This document shows, in pieces, positions 36,172 to 44,060 of a stretch of 64,000 bases of DNA. Location of the stretch: NCBI RefSeq assembly GCF_014205275.1, contig NZ_JACHND010000001.1, forward strand, positions 2,418,001-2,482,000, written 5' to 3'. Below the pieces are notes generated by a model. That model made no database searches. It had not been told where the DNA came from and saw only the letters and a program-made list of their open reading frames with translations. This DNA is from Sphaerisporangium siamense. Lineage in GTDB: Bacteria > Actinomycetota > Actinomycetes > Streptosporangiales > Streptosporangiaceae. The translations under genes were made by a program, and so were the position numbers. Positions within the stretch are counted from its first letter, which is position 1; each line of letters starts with the position of its first letter.

Positions 36172-37050
36172 TCAGCGGGTCATGAGGTCGCGGAGTCGCG
36201 CTGTGACCGTTTCTGGGGCCTCTTCGGCCATGAAGTGGCCGCAGGTCACGGTCGCGTGGGTCAGGTCGGGGGCCCAGGCGCGCCAGACGGCTGCCGCGTC
36301 GTAGCCGAGTGCGGCGCCCCAGTCCTGTTGCAGCACGGTCACCGGCATGCGCAACTGGTTGCCCGCCGCCCGGTCGGCGCGGTCGTGGTCGACGTCGACG
36401 GTCGCCGAGGCGCGGTAGTCCGCCACGATCGACGGCACCGCGTCGCGGCAGGCGTCCAGGTACGCGGCCCGGACCTCGGCGGGAACGGCCTCGGGGTTCT
36501 GCGCCCAGATGTCCAGGAAATGGGCGAAGAAGACGTCCGGGGCGGCGGCGATCATCCGCTCCGGCAGGTCCGGCGGCTGGGCCATCAGGTAGAGGTGGAA
36601 ACCCACGGCGGCGCTCGTGCCGTGCATCACGTCCCACATGTCCAGGGTCGGCAGCACGTCCAGGCAGGCCAGATGGGTGACGGCGGCCGGGTGGTCCAGC
36701 CCGGCGCGGAAGGCGACCAGCGCGCCCCGGTCGTGCCCGGCCAGCGCGAACCGCTCGTGCCCGAGCGCGCGGGCCAGCGCCACGACGTCGGCCGCCATGG
36801 TCCGCTTGCCGTACGTGCCGCCGCCGTCGTCCACGGGCTTGTCACTGGCGCCGTAGCCGCGCAGGTCGGGGCAGATCACCGTGTGATCGGCCGCGAGGTC
36901 CGCGGCGACGTGCCGCCACATGAGATGCGTCTGCGGGAAGCCGTGCAGCAGCACGATCGGCGGGCCCGAGCCGCCGACGGCGACGCTCAGCGCCACGTCG
37001 TCGGCGACCTGAACGCGCCGGTAGTCGAAGCCGGGAATGGTCGGTGCCAT
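36172..37050 (-). CDS. Alpha/beta hydrolase (haloacetate-dehalogenase/epoxide-hydrolase-like)
   Basis: A 292-residue alpha/beta hydrolase. It has the oxyanion motif LLHGFPQTHLMW (about 34-45), DLRGYGASDKP, the nucleophile elbow AGHDRGALVAFR with Asp as nucleophile (about 109), and the catalytic His in CGHFMAEEAPE near the C-terminus. An Asp nucleophile places it with haloalkane/haloacetate dehalogenases and epoxide hydrolases rather than serine esterases. The HDRG segment resembles fluoroacetate dehalogenase, but the second carboxylate-binding Arg expected in that enzyme appears to be Leu, so activity on haloacetates is doubtful. ATG 37050 is the natural start. It is alone on its transcript. 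Confidence 0.82.
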   Translation of the reverse strand: MAPTIPGFDYRRVQVADDVALSVAVGGSGPPIVLLHGFPQTHLMWRHVAADLAADHTVICPDLRGYGASDKPVDDGGGTYGKRTMAADVVALARALGHERFALAGHDRGALVAFRAGLDHPAAVTHLACLDVLPTLDMWDVMHGTSAAVGFHLYLMAQPPDLPERMIAAAPDVFFAHFLDIWAQNPEAVPAEVRAAYLDACRDAVPSIVADYRASATVDVDHDRADRAAGNQLRMPVTVLQQDWGAALGYDAAAVWRAWAPDLTHATVTCGHFMAEEAPETVTARLRDLMTR

Positions 37051-37374
37051 GGTGAACCGCTTTCGTTCGCTCGCGGAGGAAACCGCCACCTGAAGGCGGC
37101 CACCCCCAGCCTGACTCCCGCCAATCAGCATCCACTCAGCACATACCGTGGTGACCGGACGCGACACCGGGGGAGAGGAAGCGGCCCACGTTCCGTGCGC
37201 TCGGGTCGCTGGTGTCCGGAGCGGGAGGTGAGATGGCGTCTGACGTGTCCAGAAGCGCGGGGATGAGATGGCGTCGGCGACCTGTGGAGTCTCCTGATCG
37301 GGGGTCCTCCCAAGGGTGAGCGGGATGGCGTCCGGCGGGCTCGGCGCGGTGGTGTTCCAAGGGGTGGGGGTGTG
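37051..37374. other. Intergenic region with three GATGGCGTC copies
   Basis: This 324-base stretch lies between the divergent hydrolase and SARP genes. AGATGGCGTC occurs at 37231-37240 and 37266-37275, and GATGGCGTC again at 37324-37332. These direct repeats could be SARP binding sites, since SARPs bind direct repeats near -35. No gene is seen. Confidence 0.4.
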
Positions 37375-39648
37375 ATGGAGAGGGTGACGTTCGGGGTGCT
37401 CGGGCCGGTGGCGGCTGAGCGGGGTGGCGGGGTGCTCGGGTTGAAGGGGCCGCGGCATCGGGCGGTGCTGGCGCGGCTCATCGTGGCCCGCCGTCGCGTG
37501 GTCCCTGTGTCCCGCCTGGTGGACGACCTGTGGGACGAGCCGAGGCCGGGGGCCGTCGGCGCCGTGCAGACCTTCGTGGGCGCGCTGCGCCGCGTCCTTG
37601 AACCCGGCCGCCCGCCCCGGACCCCGGCCCGCCTGCTGGTCACGGAGGGACCCGGGTACGCACTGCGGGCCGCCCCGGACGACGTGGACGCCTGGCGCTT
37701 CGAGGCCGGCGTCGACGCCGCCGCCACCCTGCCGCCCGCGCGGGCGCTCGAACGGCTGAAACAGGCCCTGGACCTGTGGCGCGGCCCGGCGTACGCCGAA
37801 TTCGCCGACGAGGAGTGGACGCTGGCGGAGCGCTCCCGCCTCGGCGAGCTGCGCCTCCAGGCGGTGGAGCGGCTCGCGGAGGCACGGCTGGCCGTCGGGC
37901 TCGCCGCCGAGGCCGTACGCGACCTGGAGGCGCACCTGGCGGGGCAGCCCTGGCGGGAGAACGCCTGGCGTCTGCTCGCCCTGGCCCTGTACCGCACGGG
38001 CCGCCAGGGCGACGCGCTCGCCGTGCTGCGCCGGGCCCGGGCTGCGCTCGCGGACGAGCTCGGCGTGGACCCGGGTCCGGAGCTGCGCCGGTTGCAGGCC
38101 GACATCCTCGCGCACGATCCCCGCCTCGACCAGCCGTCCAGCGCGGTCACCGGGGCGCGGCTGTGGAGCCAGGCGGCCGAGGCGTACGACCGTGCGGTCG
38201 CCGCCGGGGCTCGCGCCCGGCTGGAGTCCACCGTCGGCCTGCTGCGCAACCTCGCGGTGACCGGGGGCAGCGGCCTGCGGGCGGCCCAGGAGCAGCGGCC
38301 GGCGATCATCGGCGCGGCCGAGGAGTTCGGCGACCCCGAGCTGACCGCCCGCGTCATCGGCGCCTACGACGTCCCCACCATCTGGACCCGCAGCGACGAC
38401 CCCGAACAGTCCCAGCGCATCGTCACCACCGCCGAACACACCCTGGCGGCCCTGAAGCGGGAAGGGGCACGGCCGTCCAGCGGCGACGCTCACGAGGAGA
38501 CAAGGCAGTCGGGGGACGAGAGGGAAGGGGCACGACCGGTCAGCGGTGACGCTCACGAGGCGGGGTTGTCGGGCGTGCTGGGGAGTGGGCGTGCGTCAGG
38601 TGGTGGGGGTGAGGGGGTGCGGGCGCGGTTGTTGGTGACGATCGCGTTGGAGATGCGAGGGGTGCGGTCCGCGCGTGGGCCGGAGGCGGCGCGGGAAGGG
38701 GTGGAGATCGCGCGCCGGTTGGGGGATCCGGCGCTGCTGGCGTTCGCGTTGAACGGGTTGTACGTGCAGTCGTGCACGCGGGCCGGTCTCGCGGCGCGGC
38801 GGGACGCGATCGGCGCGGAGCTGGTCGCCTTGGCGGGCCGGCACGGACTGGCGACCTACGAGATCCTCGGCCACCTGGTCCGCGTGCAGGCCCGCGCCGC
38901 CCTGGGGGACCTTCCCGGCGCCGACGAGCACGCCGCCGCCGTCGACCTGCTGGCCGAGCGCCACGAACGTCCGCTGGCGACCGTCTTCACGCAGTGGTAC
39001 CGCGCGCTGCGGCTCGCCGTCCAGGGGCGGATCGAGCAGGCCGCGACCGCCTACCGCGAAGCCGCCGCACGGCTGGACGGCGCCGGCATGCCCGGCGTGG
39101 AACGCGGCCTGCCGGCGCTCACCCGCCTGAGCCTGAGCCTGAGCCTGTCGGACGGCACGGCGCCCGCCACGGAGCCCGCAGCGTCGGCCACGAAGGCCGC
39201 GCCGTCCGTCAGGGAGGCCAAGTCGTTCACCGGGTATGCCTTGCCGTTCGTCGCGGATGCCGCAGGGAAGGCCGCGCCGTCCGTCAGGGACGCCGTGCGG
39301 TCCGCTGCGGAGGTCGCCGGGCAGATCGACCTCGGCGCGGACTGGGGTCCGTATCGGCCCTGGGCCGAGCCGTTCGTGCTGCTCGGGGAAGGGCGGCGCG
39401 CCGACGCGCGGGCGGCGTTGCGTGCGGTGCCGGAACCGGCTCCGGATCTGCTCTATGAAGCCCTGTGCTGCCTGGAGGCCGCGGTCGCGCTTGAGCTGGG
39501 CGACCTGCCTGTGCTGGAACGGGTGCAGGCCCGGCTGCTGCCGGCGGCGGGTGAGATCGCGGGCGCGGGCAGCGGCCTCATCACCCTCGGCCCCGTGGAC
39601 CGGTGGCTCAGCCGCATCGCCACCGCTCTCAACCGTCCCCCGTCGTGA
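37375..39648 (+). CDS. SARP/BTAD-domain transcriptional regulator without NB-ARC
   Basis: A 757-residue regulator. The N-terminal winged helix is marked by VTFGVLGPVAAERGG, HRAVLARLIVARRRVVPVSR and VGAVQTFVGALRRVLE (about 1-95). The BTAD helical domain follows (about 100-250, ending ELRRLQADILAHDP). The rest is TPR-like helices without any Walker motif. Two direct duplications expand linkers: EGARPSSGDAHE and EGARPVSGDAHE near residue 365-395, and KAAPSVREA and KAAPSVRDA near 607-640. ATG 37375 is adjacent to a GTG at 37372. The gene's 3' end overlaps the convergent sulfotransferase gene by 20 bases. It may control the neighbouring polysaccharide operon. Confidence 0.85.
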   Translation: MERVTFGVLGPVAAERGGGVLGLKGPRHRAVLARLIVARRRVVPVSRLVDDLWDEPRPGAVGAVQTFVGALRRVLEPGRPPRTPARLLVTEGPGYALRAAPDDVDAWRFEAGVDAAATLPPARALERLKQALDLWRGPAYAEFADEEWTLAERSRLGELRLQAVERLAEARLAVGLAAEAVRDLEAHLAGQPWRENAWRLLALALYRTGRQGDALAVLRRARAALADELGVDPGPELRRLQADILAHDPRLDQPSSAVTGARLWSQAAEAYDRAVAAGARARLESTVGLLRNLAVTGGSGLRAAQEQRPAIIGAAEEFGDPELTARVIGAYDVPTIWTRSDDPEQSQRIVTTAEHTLAALKREGARPSSGDAHEETRQSGDEREGARPVSGDAHEAGLSGVLGSGRASGGGGEGVRARLLVTIALEMRGVRSARGPEAAREGVEIARRLGDPALLAFALNGLYVQSCTRAGLAARRDAIGAELVALAGRHGLATYEILGHLVRVQARAALGDLPGADEHAAAVDLLAERHERPLATVFTQWYRALRLAVQGRIEQAATAYREAAARLDGAGMPGVERGLPALTRLSLSLSLSDGTAPATEPAASATKAAPSVREAKSFTGYALPFVADAAGKAAPSVRDAVRSAAEVAGQIDLGADWGPYRPWAEPFVLLGEGRRADARAALRAVPEPAPDLLYEALCCLEAAVALELGDLPVLERVQARLLPAAGEIAGAGSGLITLGPVDRWLSRIATALNRPPS

Positions 39649-40612
39649 CCGACCCCGGCGACGCCTCGTGGTGAGGGGCGTCCGGGCGGGTCAGGGCGAG
39701 GATGTGGGCGATCTCGTCGGGAGTGAGGCGGTCGCGGTGGCCGGCGAGGGCCTGGCGTGGGTCCATGGGGCGGTACGCGGTGCGTGACAGGCCGTGCCAG
39801 CGGAAAGCGGTGGCGCGCGCGCGTGGGGATCGTGCTTGCCGGGAGGCGTGGATGATCGCTTTCTCCGCTCGGCAGGACCAGGTGAGGCCGCACCAGGCGT
39901 ACAGGTCGCGGTAGCCGTTGACGGGGTCGGTGACCAGGTCCTCGTAGCGGACGACGCGGACGCCGGGGTGCCGTCCGGCCAGCGTCTCGGTGACCGTCCC
40001 GGCGACGCGCCACAGCGCCGCGGTCGTCGTCAGGCCGTCCCGCGAACCGGCCAGCGGGGACAGCTCCCGCAGGCATGGGTGGTCGCGGACCAGCAGGGGC
40101 TGCCCGAGCAGTTCGCGGACGTCCACCGTCCAGCCGAGCCGCCGCCAGCTCGCCACGAGGGACACCGGGTCGCGCACCAGCAGGACGACCCGGCAGTCGA
40201 GCCGCTCGGCGAACCATCCCGCCGAGAACAGCGCGAACGGGTCGTCCAGCAGCGCCCGGTGTCCGAGCATCCTGCCGGCCGTGAACGAGGACGCGTTCCT
40301 GACCAGCCGGGCGAGGTCGCCGGGACGGCGGTTGCGGCGCAGCTCGGCCGCGTACCCGTAGCGGAGGCCCACGGTGCCGGAGAAGGCGCGCAGCCACGGC
40401 TCCTCGCCGTCGGCGCAGATGTACTGGAACCGGTGGGACACGGTGGCGTCGAGCACGCCGGGGGAGCGGCCGGGCGGGCGCAGCGGGTTGAGCGGCTCGT
40501 TCACGTACACCGCCTCGCCGCTCGCCGCGAGCATCTTGCCCGCCCAGCTCGTCCCGCTGCGGGGCAGCCCGGTCACCAGGATGGGCGGGCCGCCCGCACG
40601 CCGGCCGTTCAC
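39629..40612 (-). CDS. PAPS-dependent sulfotransferase
   Basis: The 327-residue protein has the PAPS 5'-loop ILVTGLPRSGTSWAGKML (about 11-28), the 3'-phosphate loop VVLLVRDPVSLVASWRRLG (about 148-166) and VRVVRYEDLVTDPVNGYRDL. It is of the Sulfotransfer family with a large acceptor-binding insert. The GTG start at 40612 overlaps the flippase stop by four bases, so it is the last gene of the reverse-strand polysaccharide operon. It is one of three sulfotransferases in the window; each is distinct, so they probably modify different positions of the glycan. Confidence 0.9.
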   Translation of the reverse strand: MNGRRAGGPPILVTGLPRSGTSWAGKMLAASGEAVYVNEPLNPLRPPGRSPGVLDATVSHRFQYICADGEEPWLRAFSGTVGLRYGYAAELRRNRRPGDLARLVRNASSFTAGRMLGHRALLDDPFALFSAGWFAERLDCRVVLLVRDPVSLVASWRRLGWTVDVRELLGQPLLVRDHPCLRELSPLAGSRDGLTTTAALWRVAGTVTETLAGRHPGVRVVRYEDLVTDPVNGYRDLYAWCGLTWSCRAEKAIIHASRQARSPRARATAFRWHGLSRTAYRPMDPRQALAGHRDRLTPDEIAHILALTRPDAPHHEASPGSVTTGDG

Positions 40613-42087
40613 GAGGTCACGCGCCCGGCGCTCCGGCCGCTCGTAGGCGCAGGCTCCGGGGAGGGTCTGAGGGCCGGGAGGGAGGGGGGGAGACGGAGGG
40701 AGGGGAGGCTGTGGCGGCCGAAGGGGTGCAGGCCGTAGCGGCGGGAGACGCGCACCAGGGGGAGCGCGTTCTTGACGAGGACGCCGGCCGACCATCCGAG
40801 GGCGGCGCCGAGCGTGCCGTAGGCGGGGACCAGGACCACGTCCAGGGCCACGGTCACCACGATCGCGGTGAGCATGTTGAGCGTGCTGGACACGGTGTGC
40901 CCGGCGGCGATCAGCACCACGTCCACCATGCCGCAGGCCGTCGCGGCCATCATCGTGACCGCCAGGACCACGGCGACCGCCGCCCCGCCCTCGTACCCCT
41001 CGCCGAACACCCGCAGTAGCCACGGCGCGAGCAGCGCGTACCCCAGCCAGATCGGCCAGGTGAGGACGACCAGCCACATCGTGGTCGCCTGGTAGAGCAC
41101 GCGGGCCAGGGGCAGGTCGCCGTCCGCCAGCGCGCGGACGAGGCGGGGCTGCACCGCCTGGGTCAGGCCCTGGTTCGCGAGCTGGCCGACCACCTTGAAC
41201 CGGGTGGCGGCGGTGTAGACGGCGGCCTCGGCGGGCCCGGCGAGCGCGGCCACGATGACGACGTCCAGCCGCTGGAACACGGCCTGCGTCGCGGCCCCGA
41301 AGGCACGCGGCGCCGTGTACCGCCAGAAACGCGGTGTGACGTTCGGCGTCCCGCCCGGCGGGGGGACGCGGCGGCGTAACCAGAGGGCGGCGAGGAGGAC
41401 GACGGGCAGGTACGGGGCCGCCCAGGCCGCGGGGATCGCCCACGCCGGGGCTGCTCCGGCCGCCAGCAGGGCGCCGACGAGGACGAGCTGCCCGCCGGGC
41501 TGGAGCACGCCGCCGAGCAGGATGGTCGGGCGCATCGCGCCGAAGCCGCGGGTCGCGGCGAGCAGGATGTCCGCGCAGACGACGAAGGGGAGGGCGACGG
41601 CCAGCGTGCGCACGACCGTCGCCGTCGCGTCGGCCGTCACGAGCGAGGCCGCGACGGCGACCGTCCCGGTGCCTCCCGTGGAGGTGCCCGTTGGGGGAGA
41701 CGGTGACCACCCGCTCCCGGATCCGTGGTTCAGCGCCGCGACAACGGTGTCCGCGCCGATGTACGCGAGGGTCGCCGCCGCGACGGACAGGACGAGGACG
41801 GGGAGCAGGGCCGACCGAACGAGTCTGGAAATATCGGGATGTGCCCCGTCGCGGTGGCGGGCGATGAAATAGATCAGCCCATTGCCGGTGTCCAGCCGGA
41901 GGACGCCCGCGGCCATCAGGCACAGCGACGTGGCGGTGAGCACCGTCCCCGCCGAGGCCGCGTCCAGCCCGCGGGTCAGCGCGACGACGATCAGCATCTG
42001 TGCCGCGGCGCCGGCCACCGCTCCGGCCAGTCCCGCGGCGCCGCCTCGGACCAGGGAGGCCACCGCGCGCCCATCGGAGGACGACAT
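40609..42087 (-). CDS. Polysaccharide flippase (Wzx/MATE-like, MOP superfamily)
   Basis: A protein of about 492 residues with 12-14 predicted membrane helices. It has the MOP-type pairing of helices, a mid-protein RFWRYTAPRAFGAATQAVFQ segment, the AVYTAATRFKVVGQLANQGL motif seen in Wzx-like exporters, and WSAGVLVKNALPLVRVSRR near the end. It would flip lipid-linked oligosaccharide to the outer face. ATG 42087 is chosen, though no good ribosome site is visible and a TTG at 42105 is possible. It lies between two sulfotransferase genes, 36 bases after the first and overlapping the second. Confidence 0.88.
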   Translation of the reverse strand: MSSSDGRAVASLVRGGAAGLAGAVAGAAAQMLIVVALTRGLDAASAGTVLTATSLCLMAAGVLRLDTGNGLIYFIARHRDGAHPDISRLVRSALLPVLVLSVAAATLAYIGADTVVAALNHGSGSGWSPSPPTGTSTGGTGTVAVAASLVTADATATVVRTLAVALPFVVCADILLAATRGFGAMRPTILLGGVLQPGGQLVLVGALLAAGAAPAWAIPAAWAAPYLPVVLLAALWLRRRVPPPGGTPNVTPRFWRYTAPRAFGAATQAVFQRLDVVIVAALAGPAEAAVYTAATRFKVVGQLANQGLTQAVQPRLVRALADGDLPLARVLYQATTMWLVVLTWPIWLGYALLAPWLLRVFGEGYEGGAAVAVVLAVTMMAATACGMVDVVLIAAGHTVSSTLNMLTAIVVTVALDVVLVPAYGTLGAALGWSAGVLVKNALPLVRVSRRYGLHPFGRHSLPSLRLPPSLPALRPSPEPAPTSGRSAGRVTS

Positions 42088-42123
42088 GGCCGTGAGAGGA
42101 GTCAAGGACGGAGGGGCGAGAGG

Positions 42124-42981
42124 TCAGCGGCACCAGGAGGGGACGTCGCCGAGCCAGTCGCACAGCTTGAGGTCCCAGGGGACGAAGTGCTCGGAAAGCT
42201 CGTCGCGCAGCGACCGGGGCATCTCGGCCGGGCGGGGACGGGCGTTGTGCCGCTCGAACACCGGGTCGCCGAGGCGCGGCAGGCCGAGGAACTCCAGCAC
42301 CTGGTCGTACACGGGCTCGGGGGTCGCGAAGAACCGCCCGCTGTCGATCACGAGGATGCGGCGGCGCGCGACCACGGACTCCAGGCGCGCGAGCTGTTCG
42401 GCGTACTGCCCGCGGGCGACGTAGGCGTGGTGCCGGTGGGCGTGGCTGTGGCCGTACGGCTCCTCGCACAGCCGCTCGATCTCTCCGGCCAGCCGCGCGG
42501 GTTCCAGCCCGACGGCACGCGCGAACGACCGCTCGGTCTCGAACCCGCGCGCGACCTCGTGGGCGTGGGCGGAGTACGCCCGCTCGACCGGGTCGCGCAC
42601 CAGCACGATCATCTTGGCGCCGGGCAGGTCACGGGCCATGCGGTACGGCGACAGCGGGTGGAACATGTAGTAGGGCGAGGACTCGAAGGCCAGCGGGCGC
42701 GTGCCGTACCGGCGGTGCAGGCGGGCCGCCGTGGCCCGCAGCGGGAAGTGCGCGCGGTACCACGACAGCCCCTTGTCGTAGGCCGTGTCGAAATAGTGGA
42801 CGCCCTTGCGCAGGACGGGTTTGAGCACGAGAGGGTGCTGGGCGAGGGCACGGTACAGCGAGGTCGTGCCGCAGCGTTGCGCGCCGACGATCAGGAAGGA
42901 CGGCAGCAGGCGCCCGCCGACGGTGAGCCGCCCGGCCGTGTGCGACACGGCGTGGGCGGATCGTTTGACCGTGGGGTTCAC
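42124..42981 (-). CDS. PAPS-dependent sulfotransferase (Sulfotransfer_1 / heparan-type)
   Basis: The 285-residue protein resembles the glycan sulfotransferase family. It has the 5'-phosphosulfate loop FLIVGAQRCGTTSLYRALAQ (about 29-48), KGVHYFDTAYDKGLSWYRAH, and the 3'-phosphate loop KMIVLVRDPVERAYSAHAHE (about 123-142). The central KEVHFF-like segment, here KGVHYF, is typical of heparan N-/O-sulfotransferases and their bacterial relatives, so a sugar acceptor is likely. The GTG start overlaps the phosphotransferase stop (GTGA). It sits inside the polysaccharide operon next to the flippase. Confidence 0.92.
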   Translation of the reverse strand: MNPTVKRSAHAVSHTAGRLTVGGRLLPSFLIVGAQRCGTTSLYRALAQHPLVLKPVLRKGVHYFDTAYDKGLSWYRAHFPLRATAARLHRRYGTRPLAFESSPYYMFHPLSPYRMARDLPGAKMIVLVRDPVERAYSAHAHEVARGFETERSFARAVGLEPARLAGEIERLCEEPYGHSHAHRHHAYVARGQYAEQLARLESVVARRRILVIDSGRFFATPEPVYDQVLEFLGLPRLGDPVFERHNARPRPAEMPRSLRDELSEHFVPWDLKLCDWLGDVPSWCR

Positions 42982-44060
42982 GTGATGACCTCCTGATGGT
43001 CGACGAGGGGCGCGAGCCACCGCTCGGGCGGCCCGAGCGGCTGGAGACCGTCCCGCTCGTGACGGTCGGCCAGGGCGATCAGGTACCGGACGGCCGTGTG
43101 GCGCGCCTGCCCCGCGGACAGGCCGAAGGGGGCGAGCGTGGGCAGGGCCTGGGCCAGGCAGGCGGCGGCGGCCACCTCGGGAGACATGCGCTTCAGCGCG
43201 CGCTGGAAGAAGTGGTGCAGCGCGTCGAACCCCAGGGGGACACCGGTCTCGAACCGCTCCCAGTCCCACACCAGCAGCCGCCCGTCAGGCCCGGGCGCCA
43301 TGTTCCACGGCGCGAAGTCCCCGTGCCAGGCGTGCCCGCCGGCGGGACGTCCCGCCCCGGCTGTCTCGGTGACGGCGTGGCCCAGGGTGGCGATCTCGGC
43401 GATGGCGCGTTCGAGGAGGGGGGTGGGGACGCGGCCGCGGCGGGCGGGGAGCGGGGACAGCGCGAGGACGTCCAGGCCGTTCCAGGTGCCGTGGTGGAGG
43501 ACGGTGGGGGCGACCACCGTGCTCAGCGGGCTCGTGGCGAGCGTGCGCAGGGTGGCGCTCTCGTGCCGGACCAGCGCCCGTGAGCGGTCCGTGTCGCCGA
43601 TCTTGACGAACGCCAGCGGCCGGCCGGAGGGCGTGCGGACCTCCAGGATGGGCTTGCGGTTGGCGCGCCGGGCCGGGCGGACGTGCAGCAGGACGGTGAC
43701 CGGGCGCCCGAGGACCTCGGCGAGGTGGGCGTCGATCGTGCCGGGGCCGCTCGGCAGCCGGCGGCGTCCGGGCAGCCACAGGGACCGGGGGACGAGCCGC
43801 CGCGGCAGGAACCGGCTCGGCACGAGCGCGTAGGGGGCCTCCCGCCGGACCGGTGCCCGCCTGTCTTCCGGTCCGGTCGTGTGCCCGTCCGCCGGCGCGG
43901 TCGTGTGCCCGTTCACTCGTTCGGTGGCGCGGCGGGCCGGTCTGTCGGGTGTGCGGGTGCGGGTGTCCGGGCGGGTGTCTTCGCGGGTGAGGTCTTCGGG
44001 CGGGTAGAGCAAGAGGATCACCTCGTCGAGATAGCGCAGCCGCGCGCGGAAGTCCCTCAT
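42978..44060 (-). CDS. Aminoglycoside-phosphotransferase-fold kinase in the polysaccharide operon
   Basis: A 360-residue protein. The N-terminal 95 residues are Arg/Thr/Pro-rich, without clear fold. The APH/choline-kinase-like domain shows the ATP-binding Lys in PLAFVKIGDTDRS, the catalytic loop HAWHGDFAPWNMA (HGDxxxxN) and the metal-binding LVWDWERFETGVPLGFDALH. The catalytic residues are complete. Relatives phosphorylate small molecules or sugars. Its place between the ligase/polymerase and a sulfotransferase suggests phosphorylation of a glycan building block, not drug resistance. ATG 44060 overlaps the upstream stop (ATGA). Confidence 0.82.
   Translation of the reverse strand: MRDFRARLRYLDEVILLLYPPEDLTREDTRPDTRTRTPDRPARRATERVNGHTTAPADGHTTGPEDRRAPVRREAPYALVPSRFLPRRLVPRSLWLPGRRRLPSGPGTIDAHLAEVLGRPVTVLLHVRPARRANRKPILEVRTPSGRPLAFVKIGDTDRSRALVRHESATLRTLATSPLSTVVAPTVLHHGTWNGLDVLALSPLPARRGRVPTPLLERAIAEIATLGHAVTETAGAGRPAGGHAWHGDFAPWNMAPGPDGRLLVWDWERFETGVPLGFDALHHFFQRALKRMSPEVAAAACLAQALPTLAPFGLSAGQARHTAVRYLIALADRHERDGLQPLGPPERWLAPLVDHQEVIT

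Noticed and set aside
36172-37050. Alpha/beta hydrolase considered as a fluoroacetate dehalogenase
   Set aside because: The HDRG nucleophile motif fits, but a key carboxylate-binding Arg appears to be replaced by Leu, so only a general hydrolase call is made.
42978-44060. APH-fold gene considered as an aminoglycoside resistance gene
   Set aside because: Its start and stop overlap polysaccharide genes, and the long basic N-terminus is unlike resistance enzymes.
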